This document shows, one piece after another, positions 33,895-43,168 of a stretch of DNA of 64,000 nt. The stretch spans positions 62,001 through 126,000 of the forward strand of contig CAVORB010000046.1 in the NCBI GenBank assembly GCA_963698495.1. Reading direction: 5' to 3'. The notes beneath the pieces are model-generated. The model was not told the origin of the DNA and did no database searches. It was given only the letters and a program-made list of their open reading frames with translations. Numbering within the stretch: position 1 is the first letter of the stretch; each line of letters opens with the position of its first letter. Both the position numbers and the translations under genes were made by a program. Origin of the DNA: CAVORB01 sp963698495. GTDB lineage: Bacteria; Pseudomonadota; Gammaproteobacteria; Chromatiales; Chromatiaceae.

Positions 33895-34575
33895 TTAGCG
33901 GGCGATCAGCAGCCGCAGGCGGTCACCCACCTTCTCGGCATAGTCCGCCAGGTCGCCGATCCACTGAATGAGCTGGTACCAGAACATCACGGACACGGCG
34001 CCGAGGGTGTCCTCGTGCTTGAACAGCGACCGGGCAAGCTTCATGCCCAGCTCGTCGGTCTCGTCCTCGATCTTGTTGAGTTTCTCGACCATCTCTTCGA
34101 CGCGGGCAGCCTCGCGACCGCCAAAGCCGGTCTCGACCAGCTCGTCGAGCTCGCTGACGATGGTCCCGCACTGCGCGACCGTGTCGACGCAGCGCTGTAC
34201 CAGGGTCCGCAGGTCCTCCGCCATCTCCGCGGGCACGGTCATATCGCGCTCGACGAGCAGTCCGGCGATATCCTGGGCGGTGTCGGCGATGGAGTCCTGC
34301 ATCCCCAGCACGTCCAGCAGATCCCTTCTGTCCACGGGCATGAACAGGCTCTTGGGCAAATGCCCCCGCATCTCGTTCTTGAGGACATCCGCCTCGTGCT
34401 CCTTGGCGAAGATCGCGTCCTTGGCGCGTTCGACGCCGGCCTGATCGCCCGCGATCAGCGCCTCGAACATCTTCGGCACCTCGGCAACGCATTCGTTGAC
34501 GATGCCCATGTGCTGCTGCATCGGCTTGAACGGCGACTTGCCGAACAACGATGCGATCGGGTTCGTAGATTTCAT
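33895..34575 (-). CDS. DUF47 PhoU-like regulator paired with Pit (copy 1)
   Basis: A 226-residue all-helical DUF47/TIGR00153 protein: HMGIVNECVAEVPKMFEALI, KEHEADVLKNEMRGHLPKSLFMPVDRRDLLDVLGMQDSIAD (in parts) and a C-terminal LADYAEKVGDRLRLLI. It is related to PhoU and thought to regulate the neighbouring Pit. AGGAGGAG precedes the chosen ATG (MKSTNPIASL). Upstream in frame there is a start at 34626, but it lacks such a site. Confidence 0.9.
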   Translation of the reverse strand: MKSTNPIASLFGKSPFKPMQQHMGIVNECVAEVPKMFEALIAGDQAGVERAKDAIFAKEHEADVLKNEMRGHLPKSLFMPVDRRDLLDVLGMQDSIADTAQDIAGLLVERDMTVPAEMAEDLRTLVQRCVDTVAQCGTIVSELDELVETGFGGREAARVEEMVEKLNKIEDETDELGMKLARSLFKHEDTLGAVSVMFWYQLIQWIGDLADYAEKVGDRLRLLIAR

Positions 34576-35118
34576 AGACTCTCCTCCTGGTGTTGACTTA
34601 CGGCAAAGGTAGCCGGGTTCAGGCACGTCCTATCGATTCTCATTCAGGAAACCCGACTCCCGAAAGACGCCCCGACGGGGACCATTCGCCGCCCCAAGCA
34701 ATTGTCATGGAATGGCGAACGATTGGTAACCGTTTCGCAACATTAGTTGATTGACATCATGCTATTCGTTGCGTCCGGGCCTATGATTGGCGGGGTCTGC
34801 CGGCGAACGCAAGCGTGGCGGTGTGCTGTTGCGACAAGGCGTCGCCGGCCGCCCATGGATGTTTCGCTTTCGTCGCAGGATTGGACACGCTCACATCCGA
34901 CGTCCACCTGAGATGCGCGGATGCAAGCGGTCAATCAGGAAACGCTGATCGATTCAGCGCCGTCCGCGGCACATGGACATACCGCCATTCTTCAGGCGCG
35001 GACGCGCTTGAAAGTGCAGCCAATCAAGAGCCGCGCCTCTTGGGCGGCGTGCTGATTTTGGCCAGGATCGCCAATCATCGGCGCCTCCCAGGGCAATTAA
35101 CTCGTTACCAGACTGCAA
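34576..35118. other. Intergenic region between the DUF47-pit pair and CNNM array 2
   Basis: About 540 bases without a convincing gene. The region is AT-rich near 34700-34770, where a FNR-like TTGAT-TGAC-ATCAT (one mismatch) overlaps a TTGACA hexamer. Repeat copy D occupies the right side, ending 30 bases before the CNNM start. Confidence 0.5.
34938..35088 (+). repeat. Dispersed multi-hairpin repeat, copy D
   Basis: Forward copy with arms CGCTGA / TCAGCG, GCGG / CCGC, TTCAGGCGC / GCGCTTGAA, AAGAG / CTCTT and GCTGATTTTGGCCA-type end. The AAGAG / CTCTT pair versus AAGAA / TTCTT in other copies is a compensatory change in the fourth stem. Confidence 0.85.
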
Positions 35119-36507
35119 ATGCCGATCGACACCACCAACCTCGAGCTCATCCTGCGGGTCGTTCTGCAGGTGGTCTTCCTCGTGAGCTCGGCCGTATTCT
35201 CGGGCTCCGAGACCGCGCTCTTTTCTCTGAGCCGCATCGATCTGCAGAAGCTGCGCAACACCCGCGACCAGCACTCCGAGAGCATCCATGCCATGCTCGA
35301 CGAGCCGCGCCGGCTGATCATCTCCATTCTCTGCGGCAACGAGCTCGTCAACATCGCGTCCTCGGCCAACATGACGGCCATCCTGCTCATGCTCTTCGGC
35401 CAGGATGCGGGCTGGATCAACATCCTGGTCATGGTGCCCCTGCTGTTGCTGGTCGGCGAGGTCACGCCGAAGACCATCGCCGTCAACCACCCGGTGGGAT
35501 TCACGAAGAACATCAGCGCGCGCATCCTGCCGAAATGGATCTATGTGGTCACACCGCTGCGGGAAGCGGTGCGCCTGGTTGCCGACCGGGTGACGACCCT
35601 GATCGTCGGTGACGTCGTCGACCGCCAGAACATCCTCCATCCGGACGAGCTCAAGACCCTGCTGGAGGAGGGCGAGGAGAGCGGCATCATCGACGCCACC
35701 GAGCGGGTCCTCATCGACAACCTGCTCGAGGCCTCCGAAACGGAGGTCTCCCACATCATGACCCCCGGTCCCCGCATCCGTTTTCTGGACGCCGGGCAGC
35801 CGATTCAGGACCTGATCGACGCCTTCAGGCGCTACCAGCATCCCCGGGTGCCGGTCTATTCGGGACACTGGGACAACGTGATCGGCTTCGTGCACTCCGA
35901 GGACGTGCTGCGGCTCTGCCGCGGCGGCGCCGACCTGGAGAAGGTGCGGCTCGAGGAGTTCCTACGCCCGGCCTCCTTCGTCCCGCCGACGATCAAGGTC
36001 GACGAAATGTTCAACTTCTTCCAGAAGCACAACACCCGCGTCGCCATGGTCCTCGGCGAGTTCGGCGAGATCCTGGGCATCGTCACCATCAAGGACGTCC
36101 TGACCTTCTTCTTCGGCGAAATCACCGGGAAAATGAAAGGCATCGAGGACTACGAGCAGGACGAGCAGGGATACATCGTGCCCGGCGACATGCGGCTGCT
36201 CGACTTCTACAACCTGACCAACATCGACATCGACGACCCCGTCATGACCACCATCGGCGGCGTGGTGTTCCGCCATTTTGGGCGCCTGCCCAAGGAAGGG
36301 GACACGGTCGCCTACGAGGGCTACAACTTCACCGTGGTGGAGGTCGGGCGATTGCGGATCAAACGCCTGCGTGTCAGCAAGCCGGAGGGCGCGAAGACCG
36401 AAGAGCCGCCCGCGGAGGATGTTCTCCCCGAGGATCCCGGGGAGGGACCGTCTCCGGAGCCGCTAGAGACGCCGCCGAGCAACGCGACCAACGAGAAGGA
36501 GTCCTGA
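35119..36507 (+). CDS. CNNM/CorC-family Mg2+ transporter (paralogue 4)
   Basis: A 462-residue protein: DUF21 (SGSETALFSLSRIDL, GEVTPKTIAVN), a CBS pair (about 205-330; FGEIGxxxGIVTIKDVL-type) and a CorC_HlyC C-terminus, ending in an acidic Pro/Glu-rich tail of about 40 residues. The gene ends one base before the next ATG, so translation of the pair is coupled. Confidence 0.9.
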   Translation: MPIDTTNLELILRVVLQVVFLVSSAVFSGSETALFSLSRIDLQKLRNTRDQHSESIHAMLDEPRRLIISILCGNELVNIASSANMTAILLMLFGQDAGWINILVMVPLLLLVGEVTPKTIAVNHPVGFTKNISARILPKWIYVVTPLREAVRLVADRVTTLIVGDVVDRQNILHPDELKTLLEEGEESGIIDATERVLIDNLLEASETEVSHIMTPGPRIRFLDAGQPIQDLIDAFRRYQHPRVPVYSGHWDNVIGFVHSEDVLRLCRGGADLEKVRLEEFLRPASFVPPTIKVDEMFNFFQKHNTRVAMVLGEFGEILGIVTIKDVLTFFFGEITGKMKGIEDYEQDEQGYIVPGDMRLLDFYNLTNIDIDDPVMTTIGGVVFRHFGRLPKEGDTVAYEGYNFTVVEVGRLRIKRLRVSKPEGAKTEEPPAEDVLPEDPGEGPSPEPLETPPSNATNEKES

Positions 36508-36508
36508 C

Positions 36509-37762
36509 ATGGAATGGGTGATCGAGCTGTTTGTCATTCTCTTCTTCCTCGTCCTGAAGGGTTTCTTCTCGGGTTCGGAGATTGCGATCGTCAACTCGGA
36601 CAAGCTGAAGCTCCGGCATCGGGCCAAGCAAGGGGACCGGGGCGCGGCGCTCCTGCTGAAGATGTTCCGCACCCCGGACGTCATCCTCGGCACCACCCTC
36701 GTCGGGACCAACCTCGCCACGGTCACCATCACCACCCTGGGGGCGTTGATCTGCATTCATTTGTTCGGCGAGTCCGGCGACATCATCGCGGTGCTGATCC
36801 TGACGCCTTTCCTCCTGATCTTCGGCGAGATCGTTCCGAAGAGCGTCTTCCAGCAGAAGGCGGACGCCATCGTGGGCACCATCATCCACGGCCTGCGGTT
36901 CTTCTCCTTCGTCTTCTACCCCGTCATCTTCGTCTTCAGCCGCATCGCCCGGTTCGCGACCCGGATCATCGGCGGAACGTCTTCCCGCCAGAATCTGTTC
37001 ATCACCCGCGAGGAGCTTCGGGTCCTGCTGGACATCAACGAACCGGCCGGCGGCGCGGTCGACAGGAACAGCATCCGGCGCATCATCCGCTTCGGCGACA
37101 CCACCGTGGGCCAGGCCATGATCCCCCTCGCCGACGTCGTCGGCTTCAACGAGATCCGCAACATGGGCGAGGCGGTGCGACTGGTGCTCAAGCACGGTTA
37201 CAACCGACTGCCCGTCTACCGGGGCAACATCACCAACGTCAAGGGCGTGCTCACCCTGAACACCTGGGATCTCCTCGACGCGGACATCGAGGAGAAGTCG
37301 ATTTCGGACTACATTTACCCCCCGCTCTACCTGTCCCCCCAGCAGACCATCGACCAGACGCTGCCCCTACTGCAGGCGCGGGAGGACCACATGGGAATCG
37401 CGGTGGACGAGTTCGGCTCCGCGATCGGCATCCTGACCATGGAAGACGTGTTCGAGGAGGTCGTGGGCGACATCGACGTCGGCTACGACTTCGACGAGTA
37501 CCAGCAGAAACGGCACTACTACATCGTGCCCGAGGGTGACTCGGTCTTCGTGATGAGCGGCCGGGCGCCGATCTCCGAGGTCAACGACGTCCTGCATATC
37601 AAGCTCCCGGTCGCGGAGGCGCACACCATCGGCGGCTTCGTGGTCACCCGCTCGCGCCGCATCCCGCGGGAAGGAGACTCCATCCAGGAGGACGGCTTCC
37701 GCTTCACCGTCCTGGAAGCCGATCCACGCACCGTGCTCAAGGTCCGCGCCGAGCGCACCTGA
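36509..37762 (+). CDS. CNNM/CorC-family Mg2+ transporter (paralogue 5)
   Basis: A 417-residue protein: DUF21 with KGFFSGSEIAIVNSD and GEIVPKSVFQQKAD, a CBS pair (about 195-320; DEFGSAIGILTMEDVFEEVVGDI in parts) and a CorC_HlyC domain. Its SGSEI-type motif makes it the counterpart of paralogue 3, so both arrays end in this subtype. Confidence 0.9.
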   Translation: MEWVIELFVILFFLVLKGFFSGSEIAIVNSDKLKLRHRAKQGDRGAALLLKMFRTPDVILGTTLVGTNLATVTITTLGALICIHLFGESGDIIAVLILTPFLLIFGEIVPKSVFQQKADAIVGTIIHGLRFFSFVFYPVIFVFSRIARFATRIIGGTSSRQNLFITREELRVLLDINEPAGGAVDRNSIRRIIRFGDTTVGQAMIPLADVVGFNEIRNMGEAVRLVLKHGYNRLPVYRGNITNVKGVLTLNTWDLLDADIEEKSISDYIYPPLYLSPQQTIDQTLPLLQAREDHMGIAVDEFGSAIGILTMEDVFEEVVGDIDVGYDFDEYQQKRHYYIVPEGDSVFVMSGRAPISEVNDVLHIKLPVAEAHTIGGFVVTRSRRIPREGDSIQEDGFRFTVLEADPRTVLKVRAERT

Positions 37763-37855
37763 ATCTCGGCTTCCGCAGGAACGCCAGCCAACGGGTCGGG
37801 CTAGAATAGCGACATCGACCGAGATCCGCGGATCGGCATCACATCAGGGGGAGAC

Positions 37856-39517
37856 GTGGGGAGACTATCGAGCAAACTGCGCATCGGCGAGAAGATCGGG
37901 CTCAGCTTCGGGCTGGTGGGGCTCTTGTTCCTCGGCGTGATCTGGCACTACCACCACAGCCTGCAGCAGGTGCTTGCCGACTACGAGCGACTGCACGACG
38001 TCTATCAGGCGCGAAAGTCCCTGGCCCTCGGGATCGAGATTCAGCTTGCGAAGACCTGGCAGGCCGAGAACGACTTCCTCACGCAGAGGGATGAAGGCTT
38101 CGCCACCGCCGTGGACACCCACGCCCAAGCCCTGCTCGACACCACCTCGAAGCTGGGCGAGGTGGACGAGGAGTCGCGGCACACCGCGCAGCAAATCCGT
38201 GCGCTCACGGAGACCTACCTCAACCGCTTCCACGACATCGCCGACGCCTGGAGGGTGAAGGGCCTGGACCACAATTCAGGTCTTCAGGGCGCCTTCCGGG
38301 ACACGGTCCACGAGCTCGAGGACCGCGCAGGCAACTTCAAGGCCGGCCGCCTCTACCTCCAGCTGCTCCAGATCCGCCGGGGCGAGAAGGACCTCGGCCT
38401 GCGGCGCGAGACGCTTTACCGCGATCGCGTGCGCGCGCTGATCGCCGAGTTCCGAGAGCTCGTGCAGACCTCGGAGCTGTACCCCGACGCAAAGTCGTCG
38501 CTGATCAACGAGATCGGCGTGTACGCCGGCGAGTTCGAGGCCTACGCCGAGATTGTGCTCGCCGGCGGCGAGCTCCAGGGGGGCAAGGGACCCTTCCGCG
38601 ATTCCGCACACCGCATCGAATCCATCCTCGAGGCGCACTATGTCCCCGATCTGGAGAGCAATATTCTGCAGCTTCGCCGGCGCGAGAAAGACTACCTGCT
38701 GCGCGGCGACGACGAGTATGTGCGCATGGTGCAGGAGATCGCGGGCACCATCCGCCGCCAGATCGACATCGCCCCCATCGCCGACCAGGACAAGACCCTG
38801 CTGACCGGGTTACTCGCGGACTATGAGAAAGACTTCCTGGCCTTGGTCGCCCAGAACCACCGGATCGCAGAGCTGGACCGGGCGATGCAGGCGGCGGCGG
38901 GCCGGATCACCCCGCTCGTCACCCAGAACGTCGACGAGGCGAACCGGCTTTCCGATGCCAAGCGGGCCGAAATCGCGCGCGCATCCAGCGCAAGCGCCCG
39001 CCTGAACCTGATCATCGTCGCGTGCGCGGTGCTGCTCGGCGTCTTCTTCGCGGTAACCATCACCGCCCGCATCGTGCGCCCGGTGCGCGAAATGGCGGGG
39101 CTGCTGGACCGACTGACCCACGAGAGCCCGGCCGAGCGCATCGCCACCGTCCCCGGGGCTCGCGACGAGATCAACGCCATGGCCGAGTCCCTCAACACCA
39201 TGGCCGACCACAGGGCCACCTTCGTCAGCTGGTGGAAGACCTCGATGAACGAGGCAATCGCCTTGCGCGATCTGCACGCGGCGAAAGACGCCGCGGGTCG
39301 GAACGAGGCCACGGAGGAGCTGCGCCTGTCCGCCCTCGCCAAGGTGCAACAGCTCAACAACATCCGCGGCCACCTCGGGAGACATGTGGCGCACCTGATG
39401 GAAATCGCCGAGCGATTGAAAAAGTATCGCCCTGGAACGGCGGAAGAGGCGGTGGATATCGAGCACACAGCGCAAGGCATCCAGACCCTGCTAGCGGTCA
39501 CGGAGGAGAAGAGCTGA
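37856..39517 (+). CDS. Membrane sensor with helical-bimodular domain and HAMP but no output domain
   Basis: A 553-residue protein: a short basic start, TM1 (about 15-32), a long periplasmic helical region (about 33-380) rich in charged heptads and containing two RRxEKDYLLR/RRGEKDLGLR-type segments, as in helical bimodular (HBM) sensors, then TM2 (about 384-405) and a HAMP domain (about 405-455, RIVRPVREMAGLLDRLT). It ends with a short coiled coil and lacks a chemoreceptor hairpin, kinase, GGDEF or EAL domain. The start is GTG with GGGGGAG before it. It must signal through a partner protein or be a shortened receptor. Confidence 0.78.
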   Translation: MGRLSSKLRIGEKIGLSFGLVGLLFLGVIWHYHHSLQQVLADYERLHDVYQARKSLALGIEIQLAKTWQAENDFLTQRDEGFATAVDTHAQALLDTTSKLGEVDEESRHTAQQIRALTETYLNRFHDIADAWRVKGLDHNSGLQGAFRDTVHELEDRAGNFKAGRLYLQLLQIRRGEKDLGLRRETLYRDRVRALIAEFRELVQTSELYPDAKSSLINEIGVYAGEFEAYAEIVLAGGELQGGKGPFRDSAHRIESILEAHYVPDLESNILQLRRREKDYLLRGDDEYVRMVQEIAGTIRRQIDIAPIADQDKTLLTGLLADYEKDFLALVAQNHRIAELDRAMQAAAGRITPLVTQNVDEANRLSDAKRAEIARASSASARLNLIIVACAVLLGVFFAVTITARIVRPVREMAGLLDRLTHESPAERIATVPGARDEINAMAESLNTMADHRATFVSWWKTSMNEAIALRDLHAAKDAAGRNEATEELRLSALAKVQQLNNIRGHLGRHVAHLMEIAERLKKYRPGTAEEAVDIEHTAQGIQTLLAVTEEKS

Positions 39518-39575
39518 GTCCGGAACGATCGCGTGTGCGAGCGCGGTCCAACGGAGGAGCACACCCGCGGCCGGA

Positions 39576-39851
39576 TCAGTGCCGCCGCTTGCAGACCTCC
39601 AGGATCTCATCCAGCAGGGAGCGGTAGCGGCGCAGCAGCTTGCGGGGTTTCTTCCTGTGCTTCTCGGTCACCGCATCGAAGCGTTTCTCGAAATCCTCCG
39701 CCAGCGCCTGCTCCTTGTCCCCGCCGCAATCCGCGAGCTTCGCCAGCTTCTTGCGCCGCAACGCCTCGATCAGCTCGACGTCCTGCTTGGCAAAGAAAAG
39801 GTCCTCCTCGGCTAGCTCCTTCAGGCGGAGCTTTTCGACAAACTTGCTCAT
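39576..39851 (-). CDS. Small basic helical protein (91 aa), unknown function
   Basis: A soluble, Lys/Arg/Glu-rich helical protein beginning MSKFVEKLRLKELAEEDLFFAKQ and containing one CGGD segment and a terminal CKRRH. Composition and start look like a real gene, and conserved short proteins with the KELAEEDLYFAKRD start occur widely in chemolithotrophic Proteobacteria, to my knowledge without known function. It is convergent with the sensor gene. Confidence 0.7.
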   Translation of the reverse strand: MSKFVEKLRLKELAEEDLFFAKQDVELIEALRRKKLAKLADCGGDKEQALAEDFEKRFDAVTEKHRKKPRKLLRRYRSLLDEILEVCKRRH

Positions 39852-40247
39852 GCCGCTGATGCGTCCCGCTCGTGTGTGAGGTGGCGAATACTACACGGGC
39901 CGGGGTTTCCGGTCGATGCTGGGGACCGAACGCGGCGGCACGGCACCCGGGCTCAAGCACCCGCGCGGGGAACGCGAGCCAGACCACCTCCAGCGCCGAC
40001 TTGCGCTCGACGCATCGACCGGCAAGCGCTCGCATCTTTTTGCCTTGCACATGCCGTGACGGAATCGTTGCTATACTCCTTGCCGTCTTTTCTGAATCGA
40101 GCATGCTTACGCGGCTCTTCCGCTTCCAGCGGTAAACCGCGCCCGCGAACCGACTCCCGATCATGAAAACCCCGGCGTACGTGGCGAAAGACAAACTCGG
40201 TTCGGTCGGCCCTGCGCGGGGAAGGACGGCACCAGGAGCTTTGCTTA
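39852..40247. other. Intergenic region upstream of rquA
   Basis: About 400 bases with no convincing gene. A TATACT hexamer at 40072-40077 may be a -10 box, with TTGCAC 21 bases upstream, a spacing too long for a standard promoter. Nothing else stands out. Confidence 0.4.
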
Positions 40248-40988
40248 GTGGATAAAACAGTCGTCGTCGAGGTAGCGGACTCGCGTGAGATCGCCGCCAA
40301 CGACAACAGAAAAAATGATCCAGTCATCCCCGACTATCTGCAGAAGAACTATTGGTGGGCATACCTGGACCCACGAAGCGTCAGGTTTTTCGAGCACCAA
40401 TGGATCGTCAACCTGATTCTGTGGGGCAACTTCGCGCGCCTGAGAGACGCGGCACTCGCCACGATGGGGGCCGACATCTCGGGAAGAACACTGCAGATTG
40501 CCTGCGTGTACGGCGATTTCACCCCGACGCTGGCGCGGCGGATCGCCCCCTGCGGGCGCCTGGATGTGGTGGACGTCGCGCCGATCCAGCTGGAGAACCT
40601 GAGGCGGAAGATCGGTGCCGGGGACAGCGTCTTCCTGCATCAAAGGGATGCCTCTGATCTACGCTTCGCGAATGGCACCTTCGATCAGGCGGTTCTCTTC
40701 TTCCTGCTCCACGAGCTTCCCTTGGAGGTGCGCAGGCGCGCGCTGCACGAGGCACTGCGGGTGATCAAGCCCGGCGGCAAGCTGGTCATCGTGGATTATC
40801 ATCGCCCTGGACGGTGGCATCCCCTTAGGTACCTGATGCTGCCCGTGTTCAAGACCTTGGAGCCATTCGCATTGGATCTGTGGCAACGGGAAATCGCTGA
40901 CTGGATACCGCGGGACGTGCGCCCGCAAGCGGTGACAAAAGCCGTGTTCTTCGGCGGCTTGTACCAGCAGGTGGTCATCACGCGCTGA
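40248..40988 (+). CDS. rquA: RquA rhodoquinone-biosynthesis methyltransferase-like protein
   Basis: A 246-residue protein of the class I methyltransferase fold with RquA features: PDYLQKNYWWAYLDP, FEHQWIVNLILWGNFARLRDAAL (in parts) and the unusual motif-I segment LQIACVYGDFTPTLA in place of GxGxG. RquA converts ubiquinone to rhodoquinone, a low-potential quinone used for fumarate reduction without oxygen. Start is GTG. It stands just before the kor-rnf locus, which suggests an anaerobic, low-potential metabolism. The assignment rests on family-typical motifs I recall; the chemistry is inferred. Confidence 0.85.
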   Translation: MDKTVVVEVADSREIAANDNRKNDPVIPDYLQKNYWWAYLDPRSVRFFEHQWIVNLILWGNFARLRDAALATMGADISGRTLQIACVYGDFTPTLARRIAPCGRLDVVDVAPIQLENLRRKIGAGDSVFLHQRDASDLRFANGTFDQAVLFFLLHELPLEVRRRALHEALRVIKPGGKLVIVDYHRPGRWHPLRYLMLPVFKTLEPFALDLWQREIADWIPRDVRPQAVTKAVFFGGLYQQVVITR

Positions 40989-41209
40989 GCTTTCGCACCC
41001 GTGACCGAAACCGTCACGGTCGCCGCCTGCGAAGGATATGCTGCTTTGCTTTCGCAGCGGAGCGACGGGCAGAGGATGCCGAAGCCCTTCCGCGGTTCGT
41101 GAGGGGAATCTGAAGCGTCCCGCCATCGGGACCTTGCGCAACGATTGTCCATACTCCGCGCGGACACGTGGGAGCCGAGACTCCACCGCGCCGAACCGAG
41201 GTAGCCTCG

Positions 41210-43168
41210 ATGACCACGACTGCAGCAAGCCCCGAGGTCCGCCCGCACCCCGGCGTTGACCGGAGCGACGCCCCATCACCGGCGCAGAAGCTCCCGGAGC
41301 ACATCGTCGAGATCGTCAGCGATTCCGGGGAGGGCGCCCAGAAGGCGGGCCAGACCTTCGGCACCGTGTGCGCGAAGATGAACAACGGCGTGTGGACGGT
41401 GGAGATCATCCCCGCCGAGATCCAGCCCCCGGCACGCTCCCCGGCGGGTGCGAGCGGCATCCGTATCCGGCTCTCCAGCCGCTATGTCACCAATATGGGT
41501 GACGAGGCGGACCTGGTGGTCGCCTTCAACGAGCAGGTGCTCTACTCCCGCATCGCCAACGGCGCCTACAAGCCGGGCACCAGGGTGCTGCTCGAGGACA
41601 AGTGGCGCGACGACCCGGTGCCGGAGATCCGCGCGCAGTACGTCAAGGCGGTGTCCGAGTTCCGCGAGAACGGCCTGACCGTGCATGAGCTGCCCATCGA
41701 GAAGGCCTGCCTGGAGATTACCGAGAACCCCCGGCGCGGCAAGAACATGTTCGTGCTGGGCATGCTCTGCTGGATCTACTCGCGTGACGTCGCCAAGGCG
41801 CGGGACGAGATCGCCGTCACCTTCCAGCGCAAGGGCGAGAAGGTCATCGGCCTCAACCACCGGCTGTTCGACGCGGGATACGCGTTTGCCGAGGAACGGC
41901 TCGATATCCGCTACGAGATCCCGCCCCGTCCGGAAGCGGAGACGGCGGGCAAGCGTTTCATCGTCACCAACGGCAATCAGGCGCTGGGACTCGGGGTCAT
42001 GGCGGCTGGCATGGAGCTGGTCTCCATGTATCCGATCACCCCGGCGACCTCCGCGTCCCACTATCTGGCGGACGTCTTTCACGAGGTCGGGGGCTTCGTC
42101 CACCAGGCAGAGGACGAGATCGCGGCGATCGGCTTCGCCATCGGCTCCTCCTACGCCGGCAAGACGGCCTGCACCATCACCTCCGGGCCGGGCCTCGCGC
42201 TCAAGACCGAGATGCTGGCCCTGGCGGTGATGGCGGAGGTCCCCCTGGTCCTGGCCCTCGTGCAACGCGGCGGCCCCTCCACCGGCTTGCCGACCAAGGT
42301 CGAGCAGGGAGACCTGCTCGCCGCCCTCTTCGGCGAACCGGGAGACGCTCCCAAGATCGTGATCGCCGCGGCCACCATCCAGGAGTGCCTTCACTTCGTG
42401 GTCATGGCGCGGCGCCTGGCCGAGGCCTTCCGCACCCCGGTGGTGCTCATGACCGACGCCAACCTGGCCACCGGCGTACAACCCTACGAGCGCCCGGAGC
42501 CACACCGGGACTGGCTCGCCCCGCCGGTTGACCAGTCCGAGTGGGACGAGGGCATCCCGCCCTACAACTGGGATCCGGAAACCGGCCTCTCGCCGCGGCC
42601 CATACCCGGCATGGCGGGTGGACAATACGTCCTCACCGGCCTCGCCCATACCACCTACAGCAAGGTCGCCTACGACTCCGACTCCAACCAGCGCGGCTGC
42701 AACATGCGCAGCCGTAAGCTGGCGGCGCTCGCCAGCACCCTGAAGCCGCCGCCCGTGTACGGCGGTGAGGAGGGCGACCTGCTGGTGGTTGGCTGGGGCT
42801 CCACCATGGGCGCGATCGAAGAAGCGGTGGATCGGGCGCGGGCGCTGGGACAACGGGTCTCCTCGGTGCACCTGCGGTTCCTCTCGCCCATGGAGCCGGG
42901 GCTCAAGGAAATCTTCGCGCGCTTTCGCCGGGTCATGACCGTGGAGATCAACTACAGCGACGACCCGCACGCCCCGCTCATCACCGCCGAGAACCGGCGC
43001 TACGCCCAGCTCGCCTGGCTGCTGCGGGCCCACACCCTGATGGATATCGACTGCTGGTCCGTGGTCTACGGCCACCCGCTGCAGCCGGGGATGATCCACA
43101 AGGTCCTCGTACAGCGCCTGGACGCCATCAACCAGGGGGAGACGCCCGATGCTCGGACTCAAGGCTGA
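41210..43168 (+). CDS. korA: 2-oxoacid:ferredoxin oxidoreductase, fused gamma-alpha subunit
   Basis: A 652-residue protein. Residues about 25-215 are the gamma domain (SGEGAQKAGQTFGTV), followed by the pyrimidine-binding alpha domain (YPITPATSASHYL, HQAEDEIAAIGFAIGSSYAG, TSGPGLALKTEML) and the transketolase-C-like domain. YPITP and the catalytic Glu in AEDE are intact. With KorB it decarboxylates a 2-oxoacid (2-oxoglutarate or pyruvate) to acyl-CoA and reduces ferredoxin, or runs in reverse to fix CO2. The start ATG follows GAGGTAG. It overlaps korB by 20 bases. Confidence 0.9.
   Translation: MTTTAASPEVRPHPGVDRSDAPSPAQKLPEHIVEIVSDSGEGAQKAGQTFGTVCAKMNNGVWTVEIIPAEIQPPARSPAGASGIRIRLSSRYVTNMGDEADLVVAFNEQVLYSRIANGAYKPGTRVLLEDKWRDDPVPEIRAQYVKAVSEFRENGLTVHELPIEKACLEITENPRRGKNMFVLGMLCWIYSRDVAKARDEIAVTFQRKGEKVIGLNHRLFDAGYAFAEERLDIRYEIPPRPEAETAGKRFIVTNGNQALGLGVMAAGMELVSMYPITPATSASHYLADVFHEVGGFVHQAEDEIAAIGFAIGSSYAGKTACTITSGPGLALKTEMLALAVMAEVPLVLALVQRGGPSTGLPTKVEQGDLLAALFGEPGDAPKIVIAAATIQECLHFVVMARRLAEAFRTPVVLMTDANLATGVQPYERPEPHRDWLAPPVDQSEWDEGIPPYNWDPETGLSPRPIPGMAGGQYVLTGLAHTTYSKVAYDSDSNQRGCNMRSRKLAALASTLKPPPVYGGEEGDLLVVGWGSTMGAIEEAVDRARALGQRVSSVHLRFLSPMEPGLKEIFARFRRVMTVEINYSDDPHAPLITAENRRYAQLAWLLRAHTLMDIDCWSVVYGHPLQPGMIHKVLVQRLDAINQGETPDARTQG

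Noticed and set aside
34747..34760. FNR-like TTGAT-TGAC-ATCAT overlapping TTGACA
   Set aside because: One mismatch, no clear -10 box at the right spacing, and 370 bases from the next gene; too weak to list as a site.
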